Assembly (NCBI GenBank): GCA_030634715.1
Contig: DAOWAG010000009.1
Coordinates: 1 to 13,292, forward strand
DNA length: 13,292 nucleotides
Source of the DNA: Candidatus Aegiribacteria sp.
GTDB taxonomy: Bacteria; Fermentibacterota; Fermentibacteria; Fermentibacterales; Fermentibacteraceae
Reading direction: 5' to 3'
Part shown: positions 1 through 6,285 of the stretch, one piece after another
How the letters are laid out: every line of letters begins with the position of its first letter
How positions within the stretch are numbered: the first letter of the stretch is position 1
The notes under the pieces: model-generated
What the model saw: only the letters and a program-made list of their open reading frames with translations
Told to the model about the DNA's origin: nothing
Database searches by the model: none
Made by a program: the position numbers and the translations under genes

Positions 1-42
1 AGAACTTATCAAAGTGCTGAATAGAGCTTCCTATTAACCAGG

Positions 43-222
43 CTAATCCTTTTTCTTCAAGCAAGACCTTTCAAGGAGACTCGTCGAGATCACAGCACCC
101 CCTGCAAGAATTAACCATATCTCTTTATATGCTCCCGTACCTCTCAGAGCAAGCGAACATCCTATGATAACCAGGCCCCAGATGATGCTGTTGATTGTTA
201 TTACTTTACCAGGTTTCTTCAT
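43..222 (-). CDS. small two-helix membrane protein (59 aa), paralogue of the 75-aa protein at 1647-1874
   Basis: Found by reading the minus strand. An AAAGGAG ribosome site lies about 6 bases before the ATG at 222 and the frame runs 59 codons to TAG. Two hydrophobic stretches (about residues 7-26 and 33-50) are joined by a short loop, and the C-terminus is lysine-rich (LKKKD), so it is probably a small inner-membrane protein. It aligns with the protein at 1647-1874: both start MKK, then share (I/V)WG-V-IGCSL-L-GT--Y, followed by I-I--GG-AI in the second helix. I recognise no named family and assign no function. It is the third gene in a run after the 75-aa and Kelch genes; the 140-base gap before it contains no clear promoter. 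Being so short, it rests on the ribosome site and the paralogy. Confidence 0.72.
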   Translation of the reverse strand: MKKPGKVITINSIIWGLVIIGCSLALRGTGAYKEIWLILAGGAVISTSLLERSCLKKKD

Positions 223-301
223 ATTATCTCCTTTGTGAAGTTAGCTTCAGTAGTACTACATGCAATTCAACAAATAATGATTGACCGGAAATAAATCCCA
301 T

Positions 302-334
302 TATGCTGCAGAGCCCATAAGCGACCGCAGCATA
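302..334. terminator. inverted repeat after the Kelch gene, weak terminator candidate
   Basis: Arms TATGCTGC (302-309) and GCAGCATA (327-334) pair over 8 bp around a 17-base loop, about 30 bases beyond the Kelch stop codon. No run of T follows on the minus strand, so it is at best a weak terminator or an RNA-stabilising hairpin. Only the inverted repeat itself is certain. Confidence 0.3.
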
Positions 335-362
335 TACACCAGTCAGGTAATTTTCGAACTTT

Positions 363-1598
363 TTATCTTAGCAGTAGCATCTTCTTCATTGCGACACTTT
401 CGTCGCTGGTGATGCGCAACAGATAGGTTCCGGATGCGACTGCCTGACCATTGAAGTCCAATCCCTCCCAGTTGAGTGAATGAGTTCCTGTTTCAAAGAA
501 TCCTTCAACCAGGACGGTGATGCGCCTGCCGGTCATATCGAAGACACAAAGCTCCACCGATTGAGGATATTCCAGGGTGAAGGAAATGCTGGTGCGGAGC
601 GTAAAGGGATTGGGGCGGATCGAGACGTTGGTCAGGAGATGTGGTGTAATATCATCTTCACTTACTCCGGTTCCACTGAATTCCGCTTCTTCAACAATGT
701 CATAAAATGGAAATCCCCCCTGACTGAGGGGCGCTGAACCTGTAATAGTGAAAAATCTGCCATTCACCGCCGCACCAATTAATCCCTCTCGAGGAGTTGG
801 CATTGGGGACAGACTGGTCCAGCTATCGTTTAGCGGATCGTAGCACTCGAATTCATCATTATCTCCTCCACGCCCTCCTGCAACGTAAACCGTGTCGTTT
901 ATAACTGCAACACCACTCCCCCCCCTTGGGGTTTGCATTGGTGTCCTGGTAGACCAGATTTTTGTTACGGGATCGTATTCCTGCACCAGATTTGAACCCC
1001 ATCCGCCAATCAGATAAACCTTATCATTTGCCTGTGCAGTCATGAATGTGTACCTGCCATTCGGCATATTGGCTTCGCTAAACCATGTATCGGTGGGCGG
1101 GTAGTATTTCTCAACCGCTGAAGACGCGCCGTATCCACCGAAAACGAAAATCGTATCATCGACAACAGCACAGCCGCCATAGCCACGAGATGAAGGCATT
1201 GGTGCTATTGTAGTCCAGGAAGTTGTATTGGGATCGTATACTTCAGCCACATCCGTTTCCGTGAAACCACCCGAGAAAGAACCTGTCATGCCACCGAAAA
1301 CATAGATCTTATTATCTACAACTGCTGCCATTGCCGCCCAGCGACTTTTTGTCATGGGTGTAATTGATTCACAGCTATCCCCTGACACATCATAAGCTTC
1401 AACGGTTACAAGTGAAGAATACGGCAGAGTTTCACCCTGGCCTCCAATTACATATACCTTTTCATCAAGAACAACCGAACAGGGATACCAGCGGGAAGTG
1501 AAAATAGGTGTTCGCGTGGTCCATATTTGCCCAAGCGAATTATTGCTGAACGAAAACATGATAAACAATATCACAGAGATCAATCGAATTCGTCCCAT
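363..1598 (-). CDS. secreted Kelch-repeat beta-propeller protein with FlgD-like / T9SS-type C-terminal sorting domain
   Basis: The start chosen is the ATG at 1598, because AAAGGAG lies 6-7 bases before it and translation opens with a signal peptide (MGRIRLISVILFIMFSF, cleavage near SLG-Q). Upstream in-frame ATGs lack a ribosome site. The mature protein of about 390 residues has six Kelch blades, seen as VIGG, VFGG, VFGG, LIGG, VAGG and a degenerate TITG, each followed by a YDP...W..--PMP.-R type segment. This predicts a six-bladed propeller. The last 80 or so residues (SIRPNPF, FDMTGRRI, GQAVASGTYLLRI, KKMLLLR) are typical of the FlgD Ig-like / type A C-terminal domain that directs export and surface attachment in type IX secretion organisms. 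A binding role at the cell surface is likely; the ligand is unknown. It lies 48 bases after the 75-aa membrane protein and probably shares its promoter. Confidence 0.9.
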   Translation of the reverse strand: MGRIRLISVILFIMFSFSNNSLGQIWTTRTPIFTSRWYPCSVVLDEKVYVIGGQGETLPYSSLVTVEAYDVSGDSCESITPMTKSRWAAMAAVVDNKIYVFGGMTGSFSGGFTETDVAEVYDPNTTSWTTIAPMPSSRGYGGCAVVDDTIFVFGGYGASSAVEKYYPPTDTWFSEANMPNGRYTFMTAQANDKVYLIGGWGSNLVQEYDPVTKIWSTRTPMQTPRGGSGVAVINDTVYVAGGRGGDNDEFECYDPLNDSWTSLSPMPTPREGLIGAAVNGRFFTITGSAPLSQGGFPFYDIVEEAEFSGTGVSEDDITPHLLTNVSIRPNPFTLRTSISFTLEYPQSVELCVFDMTGRRITVLVEGFFETGTHSLNWEGLDFNGQAVASGTYLLRITSDESVAMKKMLLLR

Positions 1599-1646
1599 CC
1601 GAATCTCCTTTAGTGAAAGTAGAATCCATTTCATTATTTGCATTTG

Positions 1647-1874
1647 TTAAATACTTGTTTCAGAAATACCAGTTTTCTCGTTCTGAATTTTCCTTAACAG
1701 ACTTCCTACTAAAGGCCAGATAATAATTATATGGATAGCTGACCCACCGATAAGAATGTTGCTTATTTGATCATAGCATTCTGTGCCTTTCAATTTCAGG
1801 GAGCATCCAATCATTACGGCTCCCCAGACCAAGGCACTTGCTATGATGTAATAACCTATGCTGCTTTTCTTCAT
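1647..1874 (-). CDS. small two-helix membrane protein (75 aa), likely TrmB-controlled
   Basis: The start is set at the ATG at 1874 rather than the one at 1883. A GGGGA ribosome site lies about 10 bases before the inner ATG but almost touches the outer one, and the inner start gives MKK like the paralogue at 43-222. Helices are predicted at about residues 8-25 and 38-58, with a short polar tail. Shared motif with the paralogue: VWGAVMIGCSLKLKGT. No known family is recognised. A strong promoter and palindromic operator lie 45-80 bases upstream, and the Kelch gene follows 48 bases downstream, so this is probably the first gene of a two- or three-gene unit. Confidence 0.75.
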   Translation of the reverse strand: MKKSSIGYYIIASALVWGAVMIGCSLKLKGTECYDQISNILIGGSAIHIIIIWPLVGSLLRKIQNEKTGISETSI

Positions 1875-1918
1875 AAATATCATTCCCCATCTTGAATGAA
1901 TACAAAATTATATATTTC

Positions 1919-1944
1919 GTATTGGTAGCATATGCTACTAATAC
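1919..1944. promoter_or_regulatory. 26-bp near-perfect palindrome, putative TrmB-protein operator (site A)
   Basis: The centre GTAGCATATGCTAC (1925-1938) is a perfect 14-bp palindrome. Extending outward, 12 of 13 base pairs match across 1919-1944. It covers the -10 hexamer of the promoter for the 75-aa gene, the classic position for a repressor. A second copy with the same arms and the same position relative to the -10 lies at 3009-3022, in front of trmB. Binding by the neighbouring TrmB-family protein is inferred. Confidence 0.65.
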
Positions 1945-1955
1945 TAGAATGTCAA
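1927..1955 (-). promoter_or_regulatory. sigma-70 type promoter for the 75-aa/Kelch unit
   Basis: On the minus strand TTGACA (1950-1955, a perfect -35) is followed by exactly 17 bases and TATGCT (1927-1932, four of six matches to TATAAT). Transcription would start near 1920, giving a leader of about 46 bases to the ATG at 1874. The -10 sits inside palindrome site A. Confidence 0.65.
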
Positions 1956-2041
1956 TACATAAGAGTAACAAATATGAACTAGTATTCTTAATGGCTGACT
2001 GCACTTAATATTTGCTCTATTATGCTGATAGTCTAGTGGTT

Positions 2042-2065
2042 ATGATCGTTTGGATTCCCGATCAT
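2042..2065. repeat. 7-bp inverted repeat in the trmB / 75-aa intergenic region
   Basis: ATGATCG (2042-2048) and CGATCAT (2059-2065) pair around a 10-base loop. There is no T-run, so it is not a convincing terminator. It lies in the 260-base stretch downstream of trmB, which otherwise holds the hairpin at 2109-2134 and the promoter/operator at 1919-1955. Confidence 0.3.
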
Positions 2066-2108
2066 GCAAAGAGCAGTGATTTGAGCTGGATTGATTGTTA
2101 TAACGGCA

Positions 2109-2134
2109 GAAATTCAATTGTTAGTTGAAGTTTC
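2109..2134 (-). terminator. AT-rich hairpin directly after the trmB stop, terminator candidate
   Basis: Immediately beyond the stop codon, GAAAC-TTCAA and TTGAA-TTTC pair (nine pairs with one bulged base) around a 7-base loop. A few Ts lie in and after the distal arm, but the stem is AT-rich and there is no long T-tract. A weak intrinsic terminator is plausible and fits the separate promoter of the next gene. Confidence 0.35.
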
Positions 2135-3004
2135 TTAATTATCATCAGTGCGGGATTTGCCATTGGAGGATTGATAACGATTGCAAAGCGTTTTCAGACC
2201 GGAAGGCTGGAATTCCAGCAGTGAGACCTGGATCATTTCCTCCTCGAATGGGGTCACAATAGCCGGATGCTCTGATTTGAAGGCTGTGTACAGTATTTCA
2301 CCCGCTAAATTGTTATGATGCATGCAGGAAAGAAAAGTGCTGTTGCTCCACACAGCCTCATGCACACTCTCCATATCCCTTGTGAGCAATCCCAGCAGGT
2401 GCTCTTCGCCATCAACGACGATGCTGATATGTTGCCCTGGCCAGATATCCAGCGCTTGTTTGTCCTTGGTCAGCTGGTATGTATTCACTCCTGGGATCTG
2501 TTCATCGCCGTAGACCTTGCACGCAACGCAAACACCTCTGGACGCGCATTCACTGAGTGAATCCGCAAGGAGTCCGAAGGGGTCCGGAAAAAGGTCACAA
2601 AGGACGATCCCCCTGGCTCTATCCAGCATGGCCTTGCTCCGCTGAATCACCTGATCCACAGTCTTTAAATGGTAGATCCCGTCATCCGGCACCTGACGGG
2701 AGAGAGCTTCGAGAGCATTGTAGGCTTCCCTGCGGTGTTGCCTGAAGTGCTGTTCGAGGTTGTCCAGAAGTTCCGTTGGAGGTACAGCCCGGCAGAGCTT
2801 TTTCTCTCCAACCTCCACGATGATCGCTCCCTTGTCCTCGAGCGATACGATCGCCTTGTAAGTATTGGGAGGCTGCTTGTCGATGGCATGGCTGATCCGA
2901 TATCCAGTAGCAGGTGAGTTTTCAACGAGATAACCGTAGACGAGAGCCTCAATTTCCGTGAAACCCAGAGCCTGCAGGGGTCGGGTGTAATCGTTGTCTT
3001 TCAT
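2135..3004 (-). CDS. TrmB-family transcriptional regulator
   Basis: A 289-residue protein. Residues 8-75 form the TrmB-type winged helix (QALGFTEIEALVYGYL, then TGYRISHAIDKQPPNTYKAIVSLEDKGAI), followed by a helical linker (about 78-105) and a C-terminal PLD-like effector domain with IVLCDLFPDPF and HISIVVDGEEHLLGLL. TrmB proteins are sugar- or metabolite-responsive repressors or activators; the ligand here cannot be read from sequence. The start at 3004 is secure because the winged helix begins almost at once and there is no later suitable Met, although no ribosome site precedes it. Its promoter overlaps the start so closely that the mRNA should be leaderless. A palindrome shared with the promoter of the 75-aa gene suggests autoregulation and control of the downstream Kelch unit. 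Confidence 0.85.
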   Translation of the reverse strand: MKDNDYTRPLQALGFTEIEALVYGYLVENSPATGYRISHAIDKQPPNTYKAIVSLEDKGAIIVEVGEKKLCRAVPPTELLDNLEQHFRQHRREAYNALEALSRQVPDDGIYHLKTVDQVIQRSKAMLDRARGIVLCDLFPDPFGLLADSLSECASRGVCVACKVYGDEQIPGVNTYQLTKDKQALDIWPGQHISIVVDGEEHLLGLLTRDMESVHEAVWSNSTFLSCMHHNNLAGEILYTAFKSEHPAIVTPFEEEMIQVSLLEFQPSGLKTLCNRYQSSNGKSRTDDN

Positions 3005-3008
3005 GTTT

Positions 3009-3022
3009 GTAGTTTAAGCTAC
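3009..3022. promoter_or_regulatory. 14-bp palindrome, putative TrmB-protein operator (site B, autoregulatory)
   Basis: GTAGTTTAAGCTAC is a palindrome with one mismatched pair and has the same length and arms (GTAG...CTAC) as site A at 1925-1938. Reading site B on the minus strand against site A on the plus strand gives the joint pattern TGGTAGCWTAWRCTACWAA (15 of 19 positions identical). On the transcribed strand both sites place the -10 hexamer at palindrome positions 7-12. Confidence 0.6.
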
Positions 3023-3039
3023 CAGTACTCTGTCGTCAA
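3011..3039 (-). promoter_or_regulatory. trmB promoter giving a leaderless mRNA
   Basis: TTGACG (3034-3039, five of six matches) is followed by 17 bases and TAAACT (3011-3016, four of six). Only six bases (ACAAAC) separate the -10 from the ATG, so the usual start of transcription coincides with the A of the start codon. No Shine-Dalgarno sequence is present. Confidence 0.6.
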
Positions 3040-3105
3040 ACCCATTCGATCCAGTCTTCTCCCAGCTCAGTGAAGTGGAGAGCCCAGACTGCATAGCTGC
3101 GCAGA

Positions 3106-3117
3106 TTGCATATGCAA
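3106..3117. repeat. 12-bp perfect palindrome TTGCATATGCAA upstream of trmB
   Basis: A perfect palindrome centred about 96 bp upstream of site B. It shares the 8-bp core GCATATGC with site A but not the GTAG/CTAC arms. It could be an auxiliary operator; this is weak inference. Confidence 0.3.
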
Positions 3118-3180
3118 CAACCAGAACCATGTACACTTTCATCATATGTCTTCATGTACTCAGGGGAGTATGGCTTCTCC

Positions 3181-3750
3181 TTAGTCTCCGAGGAGTCCGT
3201 CCCGAAGCCCTCCGTTAGGGGGATTGTCTCCAAGCCAGATGGAGAAGAAAGCGCTGGCAAAATCAGCACCCTCGATCATACCTTTGAATTCGCCTAACAC
3301 AGACACCTCGAGTCCTGTGCCTGGAATGTAGGTATATACCATTCTCTCACCATCATCTATGTCACTCATCCATGAGTTAAGCGTTTCAATGCGATCCTGG
3401 AATGTCAACAGGTTGTCACCCGCATTTTTCATGAAGCCTTCTGTCCAGGCGTCGGTTATGTCTCCCATTCCTACATCGCGGACAAAATGAAGAATGAGTC
3501 GTTTGATTTCTTCTGACTGACAGATGGCATACCCGTCACTTGAAGGATTTTCCAGATAGAGAGCCGCAACGTATACATTAACCTTGAATATGGTGGCTTC
3601 GCGGGTTCCGAGACCGTTCAGCACCAGATCAACACCCTCAACAGTGATTTGATCGGGATACTCGACCCCATCACGCTCCATAGCCGATGTGGCTGTAGCT
3701 GCAAACAGTAGCACACTCAGCAAAAGGATTGTTCTCACAACACTTTTCAT
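3181..3750 (-). CDS. exported chalcone-isomerase-like protein (Chalcone_3 / CHI-like family)
   Basis: The start is the ATG at 3750, preceded by GGAGGGAG and opening with a clear signal peptide (MKSVVRTILLLSVLLFAATATSA, cleaved after about residue 23). The remaining 166 residues match the bacterial chalcone-isomerase-like family across its length: YPDQITVEGVDLVLNGLG, FKVNVYVAALYL, RLILHFVRDV, DAWTEGF, YIPGTGLEVSVLGE and the C-terminal IWLGDNPPNGGLRDGLLG. In bacteria these are small periplasmic proteins, mostly of unknown function; flavonoid chemistry is not implied. It stands alone, 187 bases after the rRNA methyltransferase and 176 bases before trmB. A 19-bp hairpin or operator-like repeat (3830-3848) lies upstream. 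I found no convincing -35/-10 pair. Confidence 0.85.
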   Translation of the reverse strand: MKSVVRTILLLSVLLFAATATSAMERDGVEYPDQITVEGVDLVLNGLGTREATIFKVNVYVAALYLENPSSDGYAICQSEEIKRLILHFVRDVGMGDITDAWTEGFMKNAGDNLLTFQDRIETLNSWMSDIDDGERMVYTYIPGTGLEVSVLGEFKGMIEGADFASAFFSIWLGDNPPNGGLRDGLLGD

Positions 3751-3829
3751 AACTCCCTCCGATCTTTCATGAATACGAACACACCTTTGCGAATTACTTT
3801 TCGCGGATAGTACTCTGCACTTCAATTAC

Positions 3830-3848
3830 CGTTTCAGAACATGAAACG
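3830..3848. repeat. perfect 7-bp inverted repeat upstream of the CHI-like gene
   Basis: CGTTTCA (3830-3836) and TGAAACG (3842-3848) flank five bases, 80 bp before the CHI-like start and 90 bp after the methyltransferase stop. It may be an operator or a weak terminator; no T-run follows on the minus strand. Confidence 0.35.
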
Positions 3849-3937
3849 CCTTCTGTATAATTGCCCCAGACATATAAGAATATGCAGTATTTCGATATGA
3901 AACCAGTGATCTCTTATTTGCTTAATGGAAGTACACG

Positions 3938-5077
3938 CTAATACAGGTCGTAGCGAACCAGACGTCCGTCAAGTCTGCCGTTTCTGAGAGGTTTTTTCCA
4001 GGCTGCTCTAAGACCGATTTTTTTTAAAAGGTCTCGTTTTCCAAAGTAGATGTAAGCGATAGAACCCTTGCATTTCTGTTTAAGATAGTCACCAAATTCC
4101 TTCATAAAGTCAACCATGTTCCCATGCTTCTGAAGTCGTAATCCATACGGAGGATTTGTAATTATGGTTGAGTCTGAAATATCACCAAGATCCTGGTATC
4201 GTGATGTTTTCAATTCAATCCTGTCTCCTGAGGGAAGCACACAGCAGTTGCCTGAGGCCACAGTTAACGTTTCGCGAGAGATGTCGCTGCCCATAATAAG
4301 TCCTTCAGGAAGTGTCCTGATCAATGAGTCAGCGTCACTCCGAATTTGTTCCCATTGCTCCCTATTGAATTCCGGCATGCATTCGAATCCGAATCTGCTG
4401 CGGAGATAACCGGAGGGTATTCGGCAGTATTTCATCAAAGCTTCACAGAGCAGAGTTCCTGATCCGCACATCGGATCGATCAGCTTAGTGGACCCATCCC
4501 AACCAGAGAGGTGTATCACAGCTGCCGCAAGAGTCTCCTGCATTGGCGCTTCAACTGATTTCTTCCTGTATCCCCGTCTATGAAGAGAACCACCGGAAGT
4601 ATCAAGTCGAATGGATGCTCTGTTTTGATGGATCCGGAGTCCAAGCCAGACGTCTGGATTCTTCGTATCAACATCGGGACGACGACCCTCCCTCTCCATG
4701 AACCAGTCTGCAATTGCGTCTTTGAGCTTGAGCGCGGCATACTGGGAGTGTTTGATATTGGAGTTGGAAACATTGGCGAATATGGCGAAAGTCTTCTTTG
4801 TCGACAGAATCTGTGACCAATCCATTGAGGATGCTGTTTTGAAAAGATACCTGTCACTGTGACAGTCAAATGTGAGCAGGGGCGCAAGGATCCGTGTAAA
4901 GAATCTTGATTGATAATTGATCCTGTAGAGCGCTTCTATGTCGGCACCGAAGAACATCCCGCGGTACGCATGTTTTGGATCGTTCCCCCCAAGAAGGGCA
5001 AGTTCTTCCTTACCCAGTTCCTCCATACCGTCAGCTATGAGACCGAAGAAACGTCCTGTTTTCTGATATTCGAACAG
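3938..5077 (-). CDS. rlmL: RlmL-like 23S rRNA (guanine-N2) methyltransferase, THUMP domain, probable CTG start
   Basis: Class I SAM-dependent methyltransferase like the RlmL half of E. coli RlmKL (m2G2445 of 23S rRNA) and standalone YpsC-type proteins. The N-terminal ferredoxin-like/THUMP part spans about residues 8-170 (RFFGLIADGMEELGKEELALLG, SQYAALKLKDAIADWF, IRLDTSGGSLHRRGYR). The catalytic part has the SAM motif DPMCGSGT (about 201-208), GSDIS (263-267) and NPPY (308-311). The first ATG in frame (5026) would cut the conserved GLEELL-type N-terminus and has no ribosome site. The frame stays open back to a TGA at 5081-5083, and AAGGAG sits 7 bases before CTG at 5077 (4 before ATT at 5080). 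No ATG, GTG or TTG occurs between. The length of 379 residues fits the family. The exact rRNA target is inferred from homology. Confidence 0.85.
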   Translation of the reverse strand: MFEYQKTGRFFGLIADGMEELGKEELALLGGNDPKHAYRGMFFGADIEALYRINYQSRFFTRILAPLLTFDCHSDRYLFKTASSMDWSQILSTKKTFAIFANVSNSNIKHSQYAALKLKDAIADWFMEREGRRPDVDTKNPDVWLGLRIHQNRASIRLDTSGGSLHRRGYRKKSVEAPMQETLAAAVIHLSGWDGSTKLIDPMCGSGTLLCEALMKYCRIPSGYLRSRFGFECMPEFNREQWEQIRSDADSLIRTLPEGLIMGSDISRETLTVASGNCCVLPSGDRIELKTSRYQDLGDISDSTIITNPPYGLRLQKHGNMVDFMKEFGDYLKQKCKGSIAYIYFGKRDLLKKIGLRAAWKKPLRNGRLDGRLVRYDLY

Positions 5078-5084
5078 AATTCAG

Positions 5085-5090
5085 CTCCTT
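5085..5090 (-). promoter_or_regulatory. ribosome binding site that fixes the non-ATG start of the methyltransferase
   Basis: AAGGAG on the minus strand, 7 bases before CTG (5075-5077) and 4 before ATT (5078-5080). The ATG at 5024-5026 has no comparable site. This decides in favour of a rare start codon unless the read has an error. Confidence 0.6.
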
Positions 5091-5168
5091 GAATAAAAAT
5101 GAAATGACATCAAGGTACTTACCTGCTGCCGGTAATATTATGAAAATTCAACCCGGTGAGGACTGCTC

Positions 5169-5198
5169 TTGACCGAAAGTCAATTAATCAATCATACT
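5169..5198 (+). promoter_or_regulatory. promoter for the PEBP gene
   Basis: TTGACC (5169-5174, five of six), an 18-base spacer and CATACT (5193-5198, four of six). Transcription would start near 5205, leaving about 25 bases of leader with GGAGG before the ATG at 5230. Confidence 0.45.
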
Positions 5199-5229
5199 GG
5201 AGTTTGAATAGAATGTTTGGAGGCTTGAA

Positions 5230-5697
5230 ATGATCATGGTTGCATTTTCTCTTTGGAGCACGGCTTTTGGTAACGGGGAGCTCATTCCGGCTCTGTATAC
5301 AATTGACGGGGATAACATATCTCCTCCACTGGAATGGAGATGTGATTTCGATGTTGAGACATTCGCTCTCATCTGCGAGGATCCGGACGCGCCGGTTGGC
5401 AACTGGATTCACTGGGTGGTTTACAATATACCTGGAGATCTCAGGGAACTGAGTGAAGGAATTCCTGTGTATCCGGAACTCGATAATGGGATCTTACAGG
5501 GAAGCAACAGCTGGGGAAGCATCGGGTATGGAGGTCCAGCTCCGCCATCTGGAAAGCACAGGTATTCTTTCACACTATATGCTCTTGAGGGAGAACTTCA
5601 CCTTGCGTCTGGAGCAACCGCACAGGAATTGAGAGAAGCCATTGAGGATAACATCATACAGAAAGTCGAATACATGGGTGAATACTCCCGGCAGTAG
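5230..5697 (+). CDS. YbhB/YbcL family phosphatidylethanolamine-binding (Raf-kinase-inhibitor-like) protein
   Basis: A 155-residue cytoplasmic protein without a signal peptide. The PEBP ligand-pocket signatures are all present: NISPPLEW (about 29-36), the DPDAP motif (about 51-55), HWVVYNIP (about 61-68) and GYGGPAPPSGKHRYSF (about 99-114). Bacterial members bind small anionic ligands, but their physiological role is largely unknown. The ATG at 5230 is preceded by GGAGG with 6-base spacing; an ATG two codons later is a poorer choice. It has its own promoter in the divergent gap from the methyltransferase and converges with the GYD gene. Confidence 0.9.
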   Translation: MIMVAFSLWSTAFGNGELIPALYTIDGDNISPPLEWRCDFDVETFALICEDPDAPVGNWIHWVVYNIPGDLRELSEGIPVYPELDNGILQGSNSWGSIGYGGPAPPSGKHRYSFTLYALEGELHLASGATAQELREAIEDNIIQKVEYMGEYSRQ

Positions 5698-5735
5698 TCT
5701 GTCATAACCTACGGAGCGGTATATTTCCTGTGTCT

Positions 5736-5770
5736 GACCTCAAATGTTAAGAATATCCATTGTTGAGGTC
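5736..5770. terminator. inverted repeat between convergent PEBP and GYD genes, possible two-way terminator
   Basis: GACCTCAA (5736-5743) and TTGAGGTC (5763-5770) form a perfect 8-bp stem with a 19-base loop, placed between two convergent genes. The position suits a bidirectional terminator, but neither strand has a T-tract after the stem. Confidence 0.35.
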
Positions 5771-5799
5771 CGTCCCGAATGTTCGAACGTGTGTTCCTG

Positions 5800-6102
5800 T
5801 CAGTCCTCTATCTCGTTCAGAATATCGAGGAACTTATCGTAATGCAGAGCCTGCCAGCTCTCCGCTTCCAGTGCCCCCTCGGCTCTGGAGATCAGGGATA
5901 CCTTATGAGCTGTCTCCACGTCAGGAGCTTCGTAGATATCCATAAAGTCATAGGGTCCCAGTATAGCGTAGTGTGCAATCCACTTGATGTCTGGGCAGGT
6001 TTCCCGGACTTTTTTCAGCCAGGTCTTTCCCATTCTTTTTCTGCTTTCAGCGTTGTGCAGACTGCTTGGATGATGTCGCGTCATCAATACGAAAGTAGGC
6101 AT
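5800..6102 (-). CDS. GYD-domain protein
   Basis: A 100-residue protein matching the GYD family along its whole length: MPTFVLMTR as strand one, a helix with SRKRMGKTWLKKVRE, then WIAHYAILGPYDFMDIYEAPDVETAHKVSL, in which GPYD replaces the eponymous GxYD signature. The fold is a dimeric alpha-beta barrel type; the biochemical role is not established. GGAGGTGAT, an almost full anti-16S match, lies just before the ATG, so strong translation is expected. It has its own promoter (6134-6162). Confidence 0.85.
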   Translation of the reverse strand: MPTFVLMTRHHPSSLHNAESRKRMGKTWLKKVRETCPDIKWIAHYAILGPYDFMDIYEAPDVETAHKVSLISRAEGALEAESWQALHYDKFLDILNEIED

Positions 6103-6133
6103 TTCATCACCTCCAGGTTAATCCTCTATGTTA

Positions 6134-6162
6134 ATTGTGTTACAAAAGAGAGTCATTGGCAA
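6134..6162 (-). promoter_or_regulatory. promoter for the GYD gene
   Basis: TTGCCA (6157-6162, five of six), 17 bases, CACAAT (6134-6139, four of six). The predicted start near 6127 leaves a leader of about 25 bases containing the strong ribosome site. Confidence 0.45.
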
Positions 6163-6215
6163 GAGGCCATCATGCTCCGAATATCTGTTGAATGGAAAGA
6201 GAGAAGACATATAAG

Positions 6216-6244
6216 TTGCATTAGATGACAACCTCAAATAGATT
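6216..6244 (+). promoter_or_regulatory. possible promoter for the PH-like membrane protein
   Basis: TTGCAT (6216-6221), 17 bases and TAGATT (6239-6244); both hexamers match four of six. It is the best pair I see in the divergent gap of 183 bases, about 40 bases before the ATG. Confidence 0.3.
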
Positions 6245-6285
6245 ATTTTCAAGGCAGTTATTGTTATTTTTCAGATGGAGTAAGC

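Noticed and set aside
20..35. AATAG...CTATT small inverted repeat after the 59-aa gene as a terminator
   Set aside because: Only 5 AT-rich pairs and no T-run.
250..259. GTAGTACTAC palindrome 28 bp before the 59-aa start, as a third TrmB-protein site
   Set aside because: The arms match sites A and B but the inner spacing is 2 instead of 6 bases, and no promoter with the same register is present.
2028..2100. tRNA-like stretch: D-arm-like TCTAGTGGTTATGATC followed by a hairpin
   Set aside because: The following stem has a 10-base rather than 7-base loop, the T-arm consensus is missing and the acceptor ends do not pair. It is probably coincidence, at most a long-decayed remnant.
5781..5788. GTTCGAAC 8-bp palindrome between convergent genes
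   Set aside because: Short palindromes of this size are expected by chance and no promoter is nearby.
5779..6228. 149-codon plus-strand frame across the GYD gene
   Set aside because: It is antisense to a well-recognised GYD protein with a strong ribosome site, and its own translation resembles no family.
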